Source of the DNA: JBBDIM01 sp040880405
GTDB lineage: Bacteria > Planctomycetota > Planctomycetia > Pirellulales > Pirellulaceae
Direction of reading: 5' to 3'
DNA length: 64,000 nucleotides
Assembly: GCA_040880405.1 (NCBI GenBank)
Contig: JBBDIM010000042.1
Location: forward strand, 1 to 64,000
Of this stretch, positions 29,320 to 37,918 are shown one piece after another; positions within the stretch are counted from its first letter, which is position 1, and the number at the start of each line of letters is the position of its first letter. The position numbers were made by a program, and so were the translations under genes. The notes under the pieces are model-generated. The model was not told where the DNA came from. It saw nothing but the letters and a program-made list of their open reading frames with translations, and did no database searches.

Positions 29320-29412
29320 GGTCCCCGTCAATTCTCAAATCCCCGTCAAAAACAGCGTGTTTTCTAGGCTTTTCTGCCTCAAACCTCACCCCGATTTACC
29401 CTCATTTGGCCT

Positions 29413-29436
29413 GATTTAGTGCCAAATTTAGTGCCG
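29413..29436 (+). repeat. candidate integrase arm-type sites, left end
   Basis: GATTTAGTGCCAAA (29413-29426) is followed in tandem by TTTAGTGCCG (29427-29436). An inverted copy, TGGCACTAAA, lies at 29480-29489. The 14-mer recurs exactly at 43493-43506 at the other end, about 94 and 63 bp inside the respective core repeats. Confidence 0.5.
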
Positions 29437-29475
29437 CCAAATGTCAGCCTAGTCTAAGCTACCCAGGGTCGCACC

Positions 29476-29536
29476 CCAATGGCACTAAAAAAGTGCCATT
29501 GGCCATGAGAAAAGGGCGATCCAATTGGATCGCCCT
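29476..29536 (-). terminator. two perfect hairpins downstream of the tape-measure gene
   Basis: The 24-bp perfect palindrome at 29513-29536 (arms AGGGCGATCCAA / TTGGATCGCCCT) is followed on the minus strand by TTTTCTC, 13 bp past the tape-measure stop. It fits an intrinsic terminator. A second hairpin at 29476-29502 (CCAATGGCAC / GTGCCATTGG, 7-nt A-rich loop) contains TTTAGTGCC-type motifs and may be an integrase site rather than a terminator. Confidence 0.65.
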
Positions 29537-29549
29537 CTTCCCGTCCCAC

Positions 29550-32500
29550 TCACTTTAACCTACTAGAACCCCGCCGCATCTCACGCTTCAGGGATGCCGC
29601 AATCTCGCGGCCGGTTGCGGCCCCCGTGGGCCCGCCCGCCACGTTGATATCACCAACGTTAAAAGTCTGGGTAACCGATCCACCCGATTCTCGGAAGGTA
29701 GGATTCATACCAGCATTCATTGCTTGAAGCTGGGGAAAGAACTTGTTAGCAGAGCGTGCGTTCATGACGAACTCACCCGGTGACAGCATAGCGGCAATGG
29801 AATCCGACCCACGGGCCGAACCACCGGCAGCCCGATAGAGCGGACCACCTAGCATCCTACCGACAGAACCAGCGTTCACCCGCTGCGAAGCGGCGGCCGC
29901 TCTTTCCATGTTGTCCGCCACCCCCTTGGATCTCGCTTCGCTTATTCCGAGTGATCGGCTCATCAACTCAAACTTGGCTTGCATCGGGCCTAGCGTTGTA
30001 TCCAGGCGGGCCGCCTCTTGTTGGAGTTTTGTCATATCCGCACTAGGGATAAACTCCAGCGTAGCGGATTCCCCCAACTCGGTTGCAATCTGGCTGAGAA
30101 TATCGTTGATTGCCCCACGGGCCTGGATTCCGCTGAACCCAATCGGGGTGAAGCTGAAAGCTTCCATCTCAGCGACGATCTTTTTCACATCGTCCGGCAT
30201 CAAGCGAGCAGTATTGCGGGCCTCTTCCAGCTTGGCCCGCATCTCTTCGAGTCGCTGGGTAGCACCCCGCAAGTTTTGGTTATCAACCACCGAATCGAGC
30301 GATCCCAAGAGGGTCCCGATTCGTTCGTTAATTTGAACCCGTTCCTTTTCAGACGCTTTCTGCTTGTCGAGTTCGGCAGAGATCTGCCGAGATCTCGATA
30401 GCATGGAATCCAGCGTCTTGTTTACCGCATCAGGGGATTCGGTTCGGCCGAACGGTTCCAGGGGCGCGAACGCTGCCGAGTCGAAAGCGGACTTAACTTG
30501 CGAGATGATTGAATCGGTGTTTACCTCCAGGTCCACACCAGATAGCCCCTTGATTGATTCAAGAGCGGCATTCCGCTTTTCCAAAGCTCGGAGCAAATCG
30601 GAATCCCCAAGGATGGCCGACCCGTCAAACACGCTGACATTCTCGGAGACAATTTGAACTTGCTTTTGCAGTAGCTCTAGAATGCGTTCGTGTTCCTTGC
30701 GTGAGTTCGTTAGGCTGGGGATGCGATCCTTTACGCTGGTATTCATTTGCCGCTCAGCTTGAATCTGCCGATCGGTGATTTGCTCAAGGGCGGCCGCCGC
30801 GCGGCTTTCACTTGCACGATTACCCGCCGCTAGGCTGCTAGCTTCCCCGGCCAAGTCCCTTGCCCGGTCGAACCCTTTCAAGGCTGCCTGGATTGCTTCC
30901 GGGGTGACAGCCGATTGAAGCTCTTGGGCGGCCTGCGCTGCAATCTGCTTCGCCCGTTCGGCAAGTCGCACCGATTTAACGGGATCGTCAAAGCCAGAGA
31001 TAGAACCAGCAAATTGTCGGTCCTCACGATCTCGGAGAAGGTCGGCAACCCTGGATTGCGATTGCTCAATCAAGCTGCCTGATTGCTCAATCGCGCGGGT
31101 TAGCTCGGAGATGGTGGCTTGTCGAGCTTTGACGATTTCGCCTAGCGAATCCTTAACGGATTTCACCACCTGATCATTCGAGACGCGAGCGTCATCGGCA
31201 GAACTCAGATACAGCTTATTCATCGCGCGGGTTACCTCACCCACAGATCGAAGTCGCTCTTTATCTGATTGCTCTTGGGCGTCCCGCTGCTCTGCCAATC
31301 GCTTGGTGAAGCTTTCCAATTGCGACGTGTGCTGTTTTTCAAGCTCCTTGGTTTCGGCTAGAAGCTGGGAGGTATTGAATGACCGGTAAGCATTTCCGAT
31401 GCTATCACCCAACCCTATGGCCACGGGGACCAAAGCCAGAGCCCCTAGCGCCTTACCTAGACCGGGTGCCTCATTCCTGGTGGCAATCATCGCCAGCTTC
31501 AGGCCAACCAGACTGGCAGCCAACCCGCCAATTGCTGGTGTGGCAATGCCCGCCGCATGGATAATGGAATCGGCCCCGCCGACCCACTCCAACATATTGG
31601 CCGTTCCGGTCAACAGTGATCTTCCTAGGTCTACCGTGATGGAATTTTTTAATTTATTTATTTCTTTTGTGGCCCGATCAGCATCGGTTGCCGAAGCGGT
31701 TAAAAACTTCTCTTTCGCGAAGTCCCGCCCTGCCGCTTCCATCTCGCGGATGTTGCTGGTCAGCGACTTTAGATCATCTGAAGCTAATGAGGCAACCCCG
31801 CTCAAACCACGAACGTTTGGAAAGAGCTTCGCTAGTCCTTCGGCACTGCCACCGGTGGACTTATTGAGTGCGTCTAGCACCCCAGCGAAGCCGAGCGTGG
31901 TAATAGCTGAACGGGCGGAACTGAATCCGAGTTCCCGTAACGTTTCTTCCATTTTTTCTGAGGGTTTCAACAGCCCGATCATGATGCCGCGAAACTGGGT
32001 CAAACTTTCCGACACCTTGGAACCACGTACCGTGATCGAAGCGAGTGAACCGCCAATCTCCTCCAGACTTACCCCTAAGTCTGCGGCGATGGTCGACACC
32101 CGACCGAATGCGTTTGAAAGTTCGCCAGCTTTCACACGACCACGTTCCATGGTCGTGAAGAAAATACCCGCCACCTTGTCGGCATCGCTGGCTTCAAGTC
32201 CGTAGCTCTTAATAGCAGAACTTAGTAGGTCGACCGACGCTGATAGGCTGCTACCCGTGGCGCGGGCAAACTCGGCAGCCTTGCCGCTAAACTCCAGCGT
32301 CTCCGTCAGGTTGCCCACCTGATTTGACAGGGCCTGATAGACGCCCGCCCCCGTGCTATCGAGCGTTAGATTATAAGCGTCTGAGATTTCCCGGACGTTC
32401 GCGGCAAGCTGCTCAAAGCCAGCACCCCCGGCGATCGTCTGGATTCTGGCTACCTGCTGCTCGAATTTGACCGCTGAATCGGATGCCGATTGGAACGCAT

Positions 32501-32843
32501 TTCTTGCTTGCGAAAGACTTCTCACAATGAACTGCGTGAAGACGACGCGTGACAAGAGCTTAAAGCTTGTCGTCAGACGATCGATGCTTTTGTTAGCGGC
32601 TGGAATGTTCGAATCGAACGCTTTGCCAAGCGACCCCACACCAGATGCGGCGGACTTACCGCTGGTTCCAAGCTGCTTTAGAGCACCGACAGCTTTTCCC
32701 GACATTCGGTTAAGCTGATTGAGCCGTTGATAGACTGAATCCAAGCGGTTCTCAAAGTTGAGATATTCCTTATCGAGTCGCGCCAGCATAGCCAGGGCTT
32801 GAGTGGCGTCGATGCCGATCTCTTGGGTGATTTTATCGGTCAT
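29550..32843 (-). CDS. phage tail tape-measure protein (TP901 type)
   Basis: 1097 aa from the ATG at 32843 (MTDKITQEIGID); a TTG at 32855 is the alternative. Residues ~100-330 match the TP901 core (KFEQQVARIQTIAG, VYQALSNQVGNLTETLEFSGKA, SLEEIGGSLASITVRGSKVSESLTQFRGIM). A hydrophobic stretch near 430-480 is followed by long coiled-coil-prone helices. The C-terminus GGPLYRAAGGSARGSDSIAAMLSPGEFVMNARSANKFF is typical of tape-measure/minor tail proteins. Such proteins set phage tail length and are ejected into the cell. It is the last gene of its operon. No other virion gene was recognised nearby. Confidence 0.88.
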   Translation of the reverse strand: MTDKITQEIGIDATQALAMLARLDKEYLNFENRLDSVYQRLNQLNRMSGKAVGALKQLGTSGKSAASGVGSLGKAFDSNIPAANKSIDRLTTSFKLLSRVVFTQFIVRSLSQARNAFQSASDSAVKFEQQVARIQTIAGGAGFEQLAANVREISDAYNLTLDSTGAGVYQALSNQVGNLTETLEFSGKAAEFARATGSSLSASVDLLSSAIKSYGLEASDADKVAGIFFTTMERGRVKAGELSNAFGRVSTIAADLGVSLEEIGGSLASITVRGSKVSESLTQFRGIMIGLLKPSEKMEETLRELGFSSARSAITTLGFAGVLDALNKSTGGSAEGLAKLFPNVRGLSGVASLASDDLKSLTSNIREMEAAGRDFAKEKFLTASATDADRATKEINKLKNSITVDLGRSLLTGTANMLEWVGGADSIIHAAGIATPAIGGLAASLVGLKLAMIATRNEAPGLGKALGALALVPVAIGLGDSIGNAYRSFNTSQLLAETKELEKQHTSQLESFTKRLAEQRDAQEQSDKERLRSVGEVTRAMNKLYLSSADDARVSNDQVVKSVKDSLGEIVKARQATISELTRAIEQSGSLIEQSQSRVADLLRDREDRQFAGSISGFDDPVKSVRLAERAKQIAAQAAQELQSAVTPEAIQAALKGFDRARDLAGEASSLAAGNRASESRAAAALEQITDRQIQAERQMNTSVKDRIPSLTNSRKEHERILELLQKQVQIVSENVSVFDGSAILGDSDLLRALEKRNAALESIKGLSGVDLEVNTDSIISQVKSAFDSAAFAPLEPFGRTESPDAVNKTLDSMLSRSRQISAELDKQKASEKERVQINERIGTLLGSLDSVVDNQNLRGATQRLEEMRAKLEEARNTARLMPDDVKKIVAEMEAFSFTPIGFSGIQARGAINDILSQIATELGESATLEFIPSADMTKLQQEAARLDTTLGPMQAKFELMSRSLGISEARSKGVADNMERAAAASQRVNAGSVGRMLGGPLYRAAGGSARGSDSIAAMLSPGEFVMNARSANKFFPQLQAMNAGMNPTFRESGGSVTQTFNVGDINVAGGPTGAATGREIAASLKREMRRGSSRLK

Positions 32844-33192
32844 CTTCAGGGCCAATCAGTAGGGGGATCTCGGCACAAACAGCGTCTATCGCGTATTCGA
32901 AACCGTCAAAATCTTGAAAGTGAGTGATGAATACGTCCACAATTTGCATTGATAACCTTTGCAAATCTGCCGCTGGAATGTATTCCTTTTTCCTCAACAT
33001 TGATAACTCAAACTCTTTCGCAAGTTTGCCAATCGTCTTGAGGAGTTCTATAGAAACATGGGTGTTGTTGCTTTCGCGTTCCAGCATTGCGCGTGCGAAC
33101 GCCAATTCCTGGGATAGGTCGGATGGGTCGCGCATATTCGCGGCCCGCCCGATGCCCTCTTTCAGGACATCGGGAAGTTCTTCGTAGGGCAT
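32833..33192 (-). CDS. unknown protein upstream of the tape-measure gene
   Basis: 119 aa, acidic and helical (LAFARAMLERESNNTHVSIELLKTIGKLAKEFELSMLRKKEYIPAADLQRLSMQIVDVF). Its 3' end overlaps the tape-measure start by 11 bp, the position where tail-assembly chaperones usually lie. I see no slippery sequence or overlapping frame extension that would support that role. The central helix followed by a K-E-Y-I-P turn is reminiscent of small-terminase-like proteins, but only weakly. Function unassigned. Confidence 0.65.
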   Translation of the reverse strand: MPYEELPDVLKEGIGRAANMRDPSDLSQELAFARAMLERESNNTHVSIELLKTIGKLAKEFELSMLRKKEYIPAADLQRLSMQIVDVFITHFQDFDGFEYAIDAVCAEIPLLIGPEDDR

Positions 33193-33213
33193 GGGAGTGG
33201 GTCCAGAAGGGGA

Positions 33214-34077
33214 CTAGAGGTTTAAAGATTCGCGGAATTTTCTGGTCGTGGGGAGATGGAACCGGTGGGGTGGCTTGCTTGGCTGTCCAACCTTGATAGA
33301 GCTAGGCCGGACAACGAACCATCCACAGTAAAATCGGGGTGGTTTCTCCAGCCCATTGCACCCCGTAGGGATCGCCCAGCAGCGACATTTACCAGTGTCG
33401 AAATTGCCCAGAGAGTGCGCGACAATTTTGTACTGGGGATGCGCGTGAGAAACGAAATCGATACAGCCCGACAGCGTCTCAATCAGCCAGTGTGCCTGCT
33501 TGAATTGCGGGTGGGTCCAGACGATTGATGTTTCCTGTGGGATAACACGCTCCTGGATTCGGGCCTTTCCAATCACCGGCTGGAAACCGGCATCGATTTT
33601 CCGTTTGGCCGCCCAATAGGATTTGAACGTTTCGTGGCATCGGTCACTGTCTTCAAGGTCGCTGGTCCCCAACCGTGGTTCGGAAGAATAGCGGCTCGGA
33701 TGCAAACAGGGGAGCCGAAGCGAAAATCCCGGCCGCCCGATGTTAAGCGGGTTCGTTCGGGCATCCCCAGGGGGTGGTCCGAAGCATTCCGGATCGGGTC
33801 CATCCACCCGGCGATAGGCCACACGAACGACGCGCGGCCGCTCAGCAGCAGCGGGCCCCGTAGGACCTTCCACGTAGTGGGAGATTACCGTCTGACTCGA
33901 CAGGGTATAGCCAAGAATCTGGCAGCCCTCCCAGGACGTAGGGGAGATGTCCGCCACGTCCCCATAATGCACCCGCACCCATGGCCACCTCTTGGCGGGC
34001 TCATGGAACCAGACGACTTTATTCTCGGTGCCGATGATGTGTGGATACTCTAAGCAAGGACGTAAGTCAATCAGCAT
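33214..34077 (-). CDS. hypothetical protein of the element
   Basis: 287 aa, soluble, rich in Pro, Trp and His (VVWFHEPAKRWPWVRVHYGD, RPRVVRVAYRRVDGPDPECFGPP). No domain is recognised. It has a good ribosome-binding site (GAGGTG) before the ATG at 34077. Its 5' end overlaps the upstream gene by 11 bp, so it belongs to the operon ending in the tape-measure gene. Confidence 0.65.
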   Translation of the reverse strand: MLIDLRPCLEYPHIIGTENKVVWFHEPAKRWPWVRVHYGDVADISPTSWEGCQILGYTLSSQTVISHYVEGPTGPAAAERPRVVRVAYRRVDGPDPECFGPPPGDARTNPLNIGRPGFSLRLPCLHPSRYSSEPRLGTSDLEDSDRCHETFKSYWAAKRKIDAGFQPVIGKARIQERVIPQETSIVWTHPQFKQAHWLIETLSGCIDFVSHAHPQYKIVAHSLGNFDTGKCRCWAIPTGCNGLEKPPRFYCGWFVVRPSSIKVGQPSKPPHRFHLPTTRKFRESLNL

Positions 34078-34702
34078 GGGGCACCTCAGGGAGGGCAGCC
34101 TTACGCGCTTCGGCCGACTTGCTGGCCACTTCTAATCGGAGACTCTCAGCCTCCAGCCGCTCCGATTCCAGTTTCTTATCCGCCGCTTCCGCTGCGGCCG
34201 CTTGGGTTTCTTGGTCCTCCACCACTGAGAGACGGGCGAAGAACTCTTTCCCGAACTCTTCAGGCGAACCGAACGCATGGCGCACCTCAACCATTGCCAA
34301 CAGGTCGTCCCGTTGTTCGGGTGTCATGTTGGGGTACATTGCCGACCCGCTGCGGCGGATTGTCTCCACCGATTCCATCGCTAGCTTTGCCAAGTCGGAC
34401 TTGTCAAACGATCGCGAAAAGCTGGCTTTCCGTTGGTCGTCTTCCCACTTCTCGTGGGCAGTGGTCAACGGTTCCAATCGCCGGTGGATGCGCTGCCGTT
34501 CGGTCGGCGTAGCGTACTTTAGGCCCGCTCTGAGTTCAGCAATGCGAGGTTCGAACCCTGAAGTCGGTTTCGCGTTCCGCTTCGCTGATTGATCGGCCAT
34601 GATGCCCGCTAACTTTCGCGCGCGGTCCTCAGCATCTCTTGCCGCTTGCCGTTCTTGGAACGTACGGGGCGACCCATCCGGGTGCGTGTAATAGTCGCTC
34701 AT
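34067..34702 (-). CDS. hypothetical charged helical protein of the element
   Basis: 211 aa, very rich in Glu, Arg and Ala (RTFQERQAARDAEDRARKLAG; C-terminal EAADKKLESERLEAESLRLEVASKSAEARKAA), predicting a long C-terminal coiled coil. Start ATG at 34702 is coupled to the previous stop in TAATG. No family recognised; a structural or scaffold role is possible but unsupported. Confidence 0.65.
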   Translation of the reverse strand: MSDYYTHPDGSPRTFQERQAARDAEDRARKLAGIMADQSAKRNAKPTSGFEPRIAELRAGLKYATPTERQRIHRRLEPLTTAHEKWEDDQRKASFSRSFDKSDLAKLAMESVETIRRSGSAMYPNMTPEQRDDLLAMVEVRHAFGSPEEFGKEFFARLSVVEDQETQAAAAEAADKKLESERLEAESLRLEVASKSAEARKAALPEVPHAD

Positions 34703-34968
34703 TAGTACACCTCTCTGTTTAGCTGGGTGTTGAGAAGTTGAGACACGCGACGATAAGCATGAGTTGGCAGAAAATCCAAGTCGAGCATTACCGCACCATA
34801 GAAGCCAGACACAACCACGGTTGGTTCCTCTTCTAGGGCCACGGCCAATTCGTTCTTCAGGTCGATGATAATCGAACCCGCCGACAGCACGCTATGCAGC
34901 CATGCGTGTTCGTTTTGCGAGTCTTGCGTAAGACCTAGGTCCGCTATAACTTTGTCAAAATGGTTCAC
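34702..34968 (-). CDS. hypothetical small protein of the element
   Basis: 88 aa from a GTG at 34968, which lies 4 nt after the upstream stop and behind ACAGGTAA. An ATG at 35052 would add 28 residues but overlap the upstream gene by 80 bp, so I prefer the GTG. The product (VNHFDKVIADLGLTQDSQNE... VVVSGFYGAVMLDLDFLPTHAYRRVSQLL) has no recognised domain. Its stop is coupled to the next gene as TAATG. Confidence 0.6.
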   Translation of the reverse strand: MNHFDKVIADLGLTQDSQNEHAWLHSVLSAGSIIIDLKNELAVALEEEPTVVVSGFYGAVMLDLDFLPTHAYRRVSQLLNTQLNREVY

Positions 34969-34972
34969 AATT

Positions 34973-35158
34973 TTACCTGTAAGAGTGGAAGTATTCGGGA
35001 CGATTGATTCGGAGTTGCTCAATTGACGTTTGAGCAATTTCACGGTCAGCACAATGCCGAATGTGGGATTCGAAATTTAGGAGCTGGTCCTTACGAACGT
35101 CGCGAGGGGTAATCCCTCGAACTTCGCCGGGGGTCAGGGTGCCAATCTTAGTGGTCAT
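34973..35158 (-). CDS. hypothetical small protein, first gene of the tape-measure operon
   Basis: 61 aa (MTTKIGTLTPGEVRGITPRDVRKDQLLNFESHIRHCADREIAQTS...). Charged and soluble, no family recognised. The ribosome-binding site is weak. Upstream lies the hairpin cluster (35191-35495), so the operon promoter must be within or just after it. Confidence 0.5.
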   Translation of the reverse strand: MTTKIGTLTPGEVRGITPRDVRKDQLLNFESHIRHCADREIAQTSIEQLRINRPEYFHSYR

Positions 35159-35190
35159 GGGTGATTTCCAGAGTGGGTGAGTGGAAGAAA

Positions 35191-35495
35191 ACCAACGGGG
35201 ACTCGGTGTTCAAGTCCCCGTTGGTCGGAGTATCAGTGAGTACAAGAAACAACAACTCGCTGATAGAAACCAGCGGGAACGGGACATTCGCAAACCGCCC
35301 CCGCTGGCTAGATATCGATGCGGATGAATCTGAACGCATCGTGAGAACGACGCTGGAATCGTAGGGTCAGCGTCGGTTATTTTTAAAAGTGATCGACCCC
35401 AACCCGTACCAAGGAAGCCAGGGTCGATCACCATCGGAGAGATTCTTAGAGAAGGTCAGGCCCGGCCATCCCGACCAAAGGAAACCGGGCCGACC
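35191..35495. other. cluster of six consecutive hairpins between two element operons
   Basis: Non-coding. Inverted repeats tile the region: 35191-35225 (perfect 13-bp stem, ACCAACGGGGACT), 35232-35264 (9 bp with one G-U), 35270-35307 (8 bp, CCAGCGGG), 35348-35375 (8 bp, CGACGCTG), 35389-35431 (11 bp, GTGATCGACCC) and 35454-35495 (11 bp with one bulge). On the minus strand the 35389-35431 stem is followed by TTTTAAAAATAA, so it can terminate the replication operon. Why six are needed is unclear; alternatives are a structured RNA or a single-strand replication origin. Weak open frames cross the region on both strands but look spurious. Confidence 0.7.
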
Positions 35496-35498
35496 AAC

Positions 35499-35816
35499 TC
35501 AAGTTTTGCGAAGTAGGCAGGGAAGCCAAGTGGTTGTACAACCGACTTGCCCCGCGAGCGGGTAGGGTAAAATCTTACCTTCGGCCGCATAGAAGATTAG
35601 CGGAGTCAATTCGATGGTGATCTTCTCATCGACGAAAAGCGTCTGTATTCCCTTGGCAACCTGTGGAGACATCCCATGCCAGATGATGGTTTTAGGTTCG
35701 ATGACGAACGCGCGGTCTCCATAAGGCTGAATGCCGTTTTTCTCTAGTTCCTTTTGGAACTGGGGAAAGATCATCGGAGCGTAAAGGGTGGCAAGGATTC
35801 TTTCTTCAAGATTCAT
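35499..35816 (-). CDS. hypothetical protein, last gene of the replication operon
   Basis: 105 aa (MNLEERILATLYAPMIFPQFQKELEKNGIQPYGDRAFVIEPKTIIWHGMSPQVAKGIQTLFVDEKITIELTP...). No family recognised; the C-terminus has two Cys (GCTTTWLPCLL). Its start overlaps the ATPase stop by 11 bp, so it is co-translated with the replication proteins and may assist them. Confidence 0.6.
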   Translation of the reverse strand: MNLEERILATLYAPMIFPQFQKELEKNGIQPYGDRAFVIEPKTIIWHGMSPQVAKGIQTLFVDEKITIELTPLIFYAAEGKILPYPLAGQVGCTTTWLPCLLRKT

Positions 35817-37092
35817 GGCGCACCCGCCTAACCGTATAGGGCAACCGGGGGTTGCGTGGCTTTTCCTCTTGCACTTCGCCCCGCTTGATTGCCTCTGCCA
35901 TTAAGGCATCAATCCCAGTTTTCGACGTGTTCAGAATCTTTTTCGACATCGTCAAAACGTCTGATTTTCGGGTGGGTTCATCCGGGATGGTTTCCAGGAA
36001 TTCCGCCATGGTTGGGGAAGCTTTTTTGTTGCTCGTGATTGCAACTTGGGCGGGGTCCTTATCCACAACCCGCCAAAGTGGATACGTGAACTCGATACAT
36101 AGCGGCGGGGGTGGGGATTGGGAGCGTGTTACCGCTTCCATCACGACCGTGTTGTCGTCCTCGTGGTCCCGCAAGACAATATGAACGTCGGCCGATCGAC
36201 TTTGAGCGCCGGCCCCAGCACCCATATCGGTGACCGACTTTGCCTTTTGGGCACCCTTTGAAGTGTGGTGGACGATCGACAGGGCAGAGTTCGTCCGCTC
36301 GGCAACATCGTCCAGGAGCGTATACACGGCTGTCATGTTGCTGTTGCTGTTTTCGTCGGTGCCAGATGGCAATGCCTTATATAATGCGTCGATGACGATC
36401 AGCCCGTAGGTGTCCCTTAGCTGAAGTAGTTCCGCGCGGATGGCGTGGGCATCGGCAAGCTTGCCCCTAAGCGGCATGATGTCGATTCCATCGATCCCTA
36501 CCCCCATCGCTCGCGACATCTCGCTTACTCTGCGGGATAGATCATCTTGCCTTAGTTCGTTGTCGATCATGAGCACCCGATTCCGAACCGTTGGGCGGCC
36601 GAAAAATGGGGAACCGCTTGCGACCGACAGCGCCAATTGCATCACGAGAAAGCTTTTCCGGGCCTTGGGGCCGCCGATGATGTTTGCCACGTCCCCCCGT
36701 CTAAGCAATCCGGTAATGATGTCGGGCCTTGGGGTGGTGTACCGGGTGACCATTTCACTCGCGGAGATGATCGGCAGCCGCGCGGTTAGTAGTCGTTCCA
36801 GTTGTTGGAATGTCTTAGTCGAGCACCCTGATTTTTCGCGATGGCACTTGAAAGCGGGGTGTCCATCTTGAAGCAAGACCGCTGGGTTGCCTTCCGCCTG
36901 ATGACAGAAGGGGCAAGACTCCAGGTCAAATTGCAGCCGACCCGCTTTTTCGCGTTCTGTATGTGGGATGGATCGGAGCAGCTTCCGGATGTCGTCCGGG
37001 TTGTGGGTTGGCGTCCCGTAGGTCGAGACGCTGCTGTAGTATTCGGAATGATCAGGTTGAGAGGTGATCAGGCTCGTTAGGTCGGTGTACAT
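35806..37092 (-). CDS. RepA-like AAA+/RecA-fold replicative ATPase with N-terminal zinc-finger-like motif
   Basis: 428 aa from the ATG at 37092 (MYTDLTSLITSQPDHSEYYSS); a longer open frame to 37260 lies over the upstream gene and is rejected. The N-terminal ESCPFCHQ...FKCHREKSGC has four potential zinc ligands. The RecA-like core has Walker A GGPKARKSF, Walker B YGLIVIDALYKAL, and SIVHHTSKG with AGAQSRSADVHIVLRDH, the pattern of plasmid RepA/AAA_25 hexameric helicases. It overlaps the primase-like gene by 16 bp. Together they form a minimal replication set. Confidence 0.8.
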   Translation of the reverse strand: MYTDLTSLITSQPDHSEYYSSVSTYGTPTHNPDDIRKLLRSIPHTEREKAGRLQFDLESCPFCHQAEGNPAVLLQDGHPAFKCHREKSGCSTKTFQQLERLLTARLPIISASEMVTRYTTPRPDIITGLLRRGDVANIIGGPKARKSFLVMQLALSVASGSPFFGRPTVRNRVLMIDNELRQDDLSRRVSEMSRAMGVGIDGIDIMPLRGKLADAHAIRAELLQLRDTYGLIVIDALYKALPSGTDENSNSNMTAVYTLLDDVAERTNSALSIVHHTSKGAQKAKSVTDMGAGAGAQSRSADVHIVLRDHEDDNTVVMEAVTRSQSPPPPLCIEFTYPLWRVVDKDPAQVAITSNKKASPTMAEFLETIPDEPTRKSDVLTMSKKILNTSKTGIDALMAEAIKRGEVQEEKPRNPRLPYTVRRVRHES

Positions 37093-37661
37093 AGCTTGGT
37101 CGGGATGCGGCCTTGATGGGCCTTGGAAGTGTTCGTCGTGCCGATGACGCGCGTCAGTCGGGACAACGTGTGGACGCTCGCGTCCACGCACGGGAAACGA
37201 GCCTTGAGCCCTAACAGGAAGGATTGAAGCTGCGGGCTTTGGGTGGGTGGCAAGCGACAAGGATAAATGAGGCCGAACCCGTTGCCGGAATCTGACTCAA
37301 TCAGGGGTGGGCCTAGCTCATTGCGGATAGCGTCCTTCTCTATTTCCGCCTGTTGCTTGTTGCCGTGGTGAGCGTCGATATCGACCAAAACACGGGTTCT
37401 GGCCAAGATCATAGAATCGCGAATCGACACCCCTGGACCGGGATCGACCGACAGCAACTCAACCCGCAACGGGTTGAGGTTGCAATAGACGCTGCTGTAG
37501 TCCTCAGAGAGTCCACACGCGATGTCTGCGGGGTCATCCTGATCAATGGGCCAGATTATCCGCGAACGCATCAGGGACGCTCTACGGGGCTTCAGGGCCA
37601 CGATTGCAACGGGATGGCCCAAGCGGGTTAAGAATGTTTTGGCGGTCGGGTAGTGGATCAC
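37077..37661 (-). CDS. archaeo-eukaryotic primase (AEP/prim-pol)-like protein
   Basis: 194 aa from a GTG at 37661 that forms a GTGA overlap with the upstream stop; an in-frame ATG at 37697 is the alternative. Three AEP motifs occur in order: VLVDIDAHHG (metal-binding D-x-D, residues 94-96), SDSGNGFGLIY (~123-133), and SRLTRVIGTTN (~167-177). The usual His of motif II (GNGxH) is replaced by Gly, which questions catalysis. Short AEP proteins of this kind are found in plasmids and integrative elements beside a helicase, as here. No other primase is visible in the element. Confidence 0.7.
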   Translation of the reverse strand: MIHYPTAKTFLTRLGHPVAIVALKPRRASLMRSRIIWPIDQDDPADIACGLSEDYSSVYCNLNPLRVELLSVDPGPGVSIRDSMILARTRVLVDIDAHHGNKQQAEIEKDAIRNELGPPLIESDSGNGFGLIYPCRLPPTQSPQLQSFLLGLKARFPCVDASVHTLSRLTRVIGTTNTSKAHQGRIPTKLCTPT

Positions 37662-37918
37662 GCAATGAGCCTTAGTTTTCCGTGGTCGACTTGCCAAGTG
37701 GGCGCGGGTTCCGCTGAAATCCCACCGATCGCCAACAGTCCCCGGACGTTTTGCCCCACCGGGTGCGTCTGCTCAACAGCCGCGCGGAATCGTTGACGGT
37801 TCCACTGGGGACGATCGGCTGGGGCAAGCTGCCCCTGAAAACGACGATAGGCAGCCAGTAGAGATACTGTCCCCCTCGGATCGGCATGATAGTTCGAGTT
37901 TAGAAATTCTGAAATCAT
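37658..37918 (-). CDS. small winged-helix-like protein, first gene of the replication operon
   Basis: 86 aa. FLNSNYHADPRGTVSLLAAYRRFQGQLAPADRPQWNRQRFRAAVEQTHPVGQNVRGLLAIGGIS resembles the small C-terminal DNA-binding domains of P4/D5-type primase-helicases, here as a stand-alone protein. That reading is tentative. Its stop overlaps the primase start (GTGA), so its product is probably made with the primase. Confidence 0.5.
   Translation of the reverse strand: MISEFLNSNYHADPRGTVSLLAAYRRFQGQLAPADRPQWNRQRFRAAVEQTHPVGQNVRGLLAIGGISAEPAPTWQVDHGKLRLIA

Noticed and set aside
35148..35364. Short ORFs on both strands inside the hairpin cluster
   Set aside because: Both cross several perfect inverted repeats and have no ribosome-binding site or similarity; the palindromic sequence itself keeps frames open.
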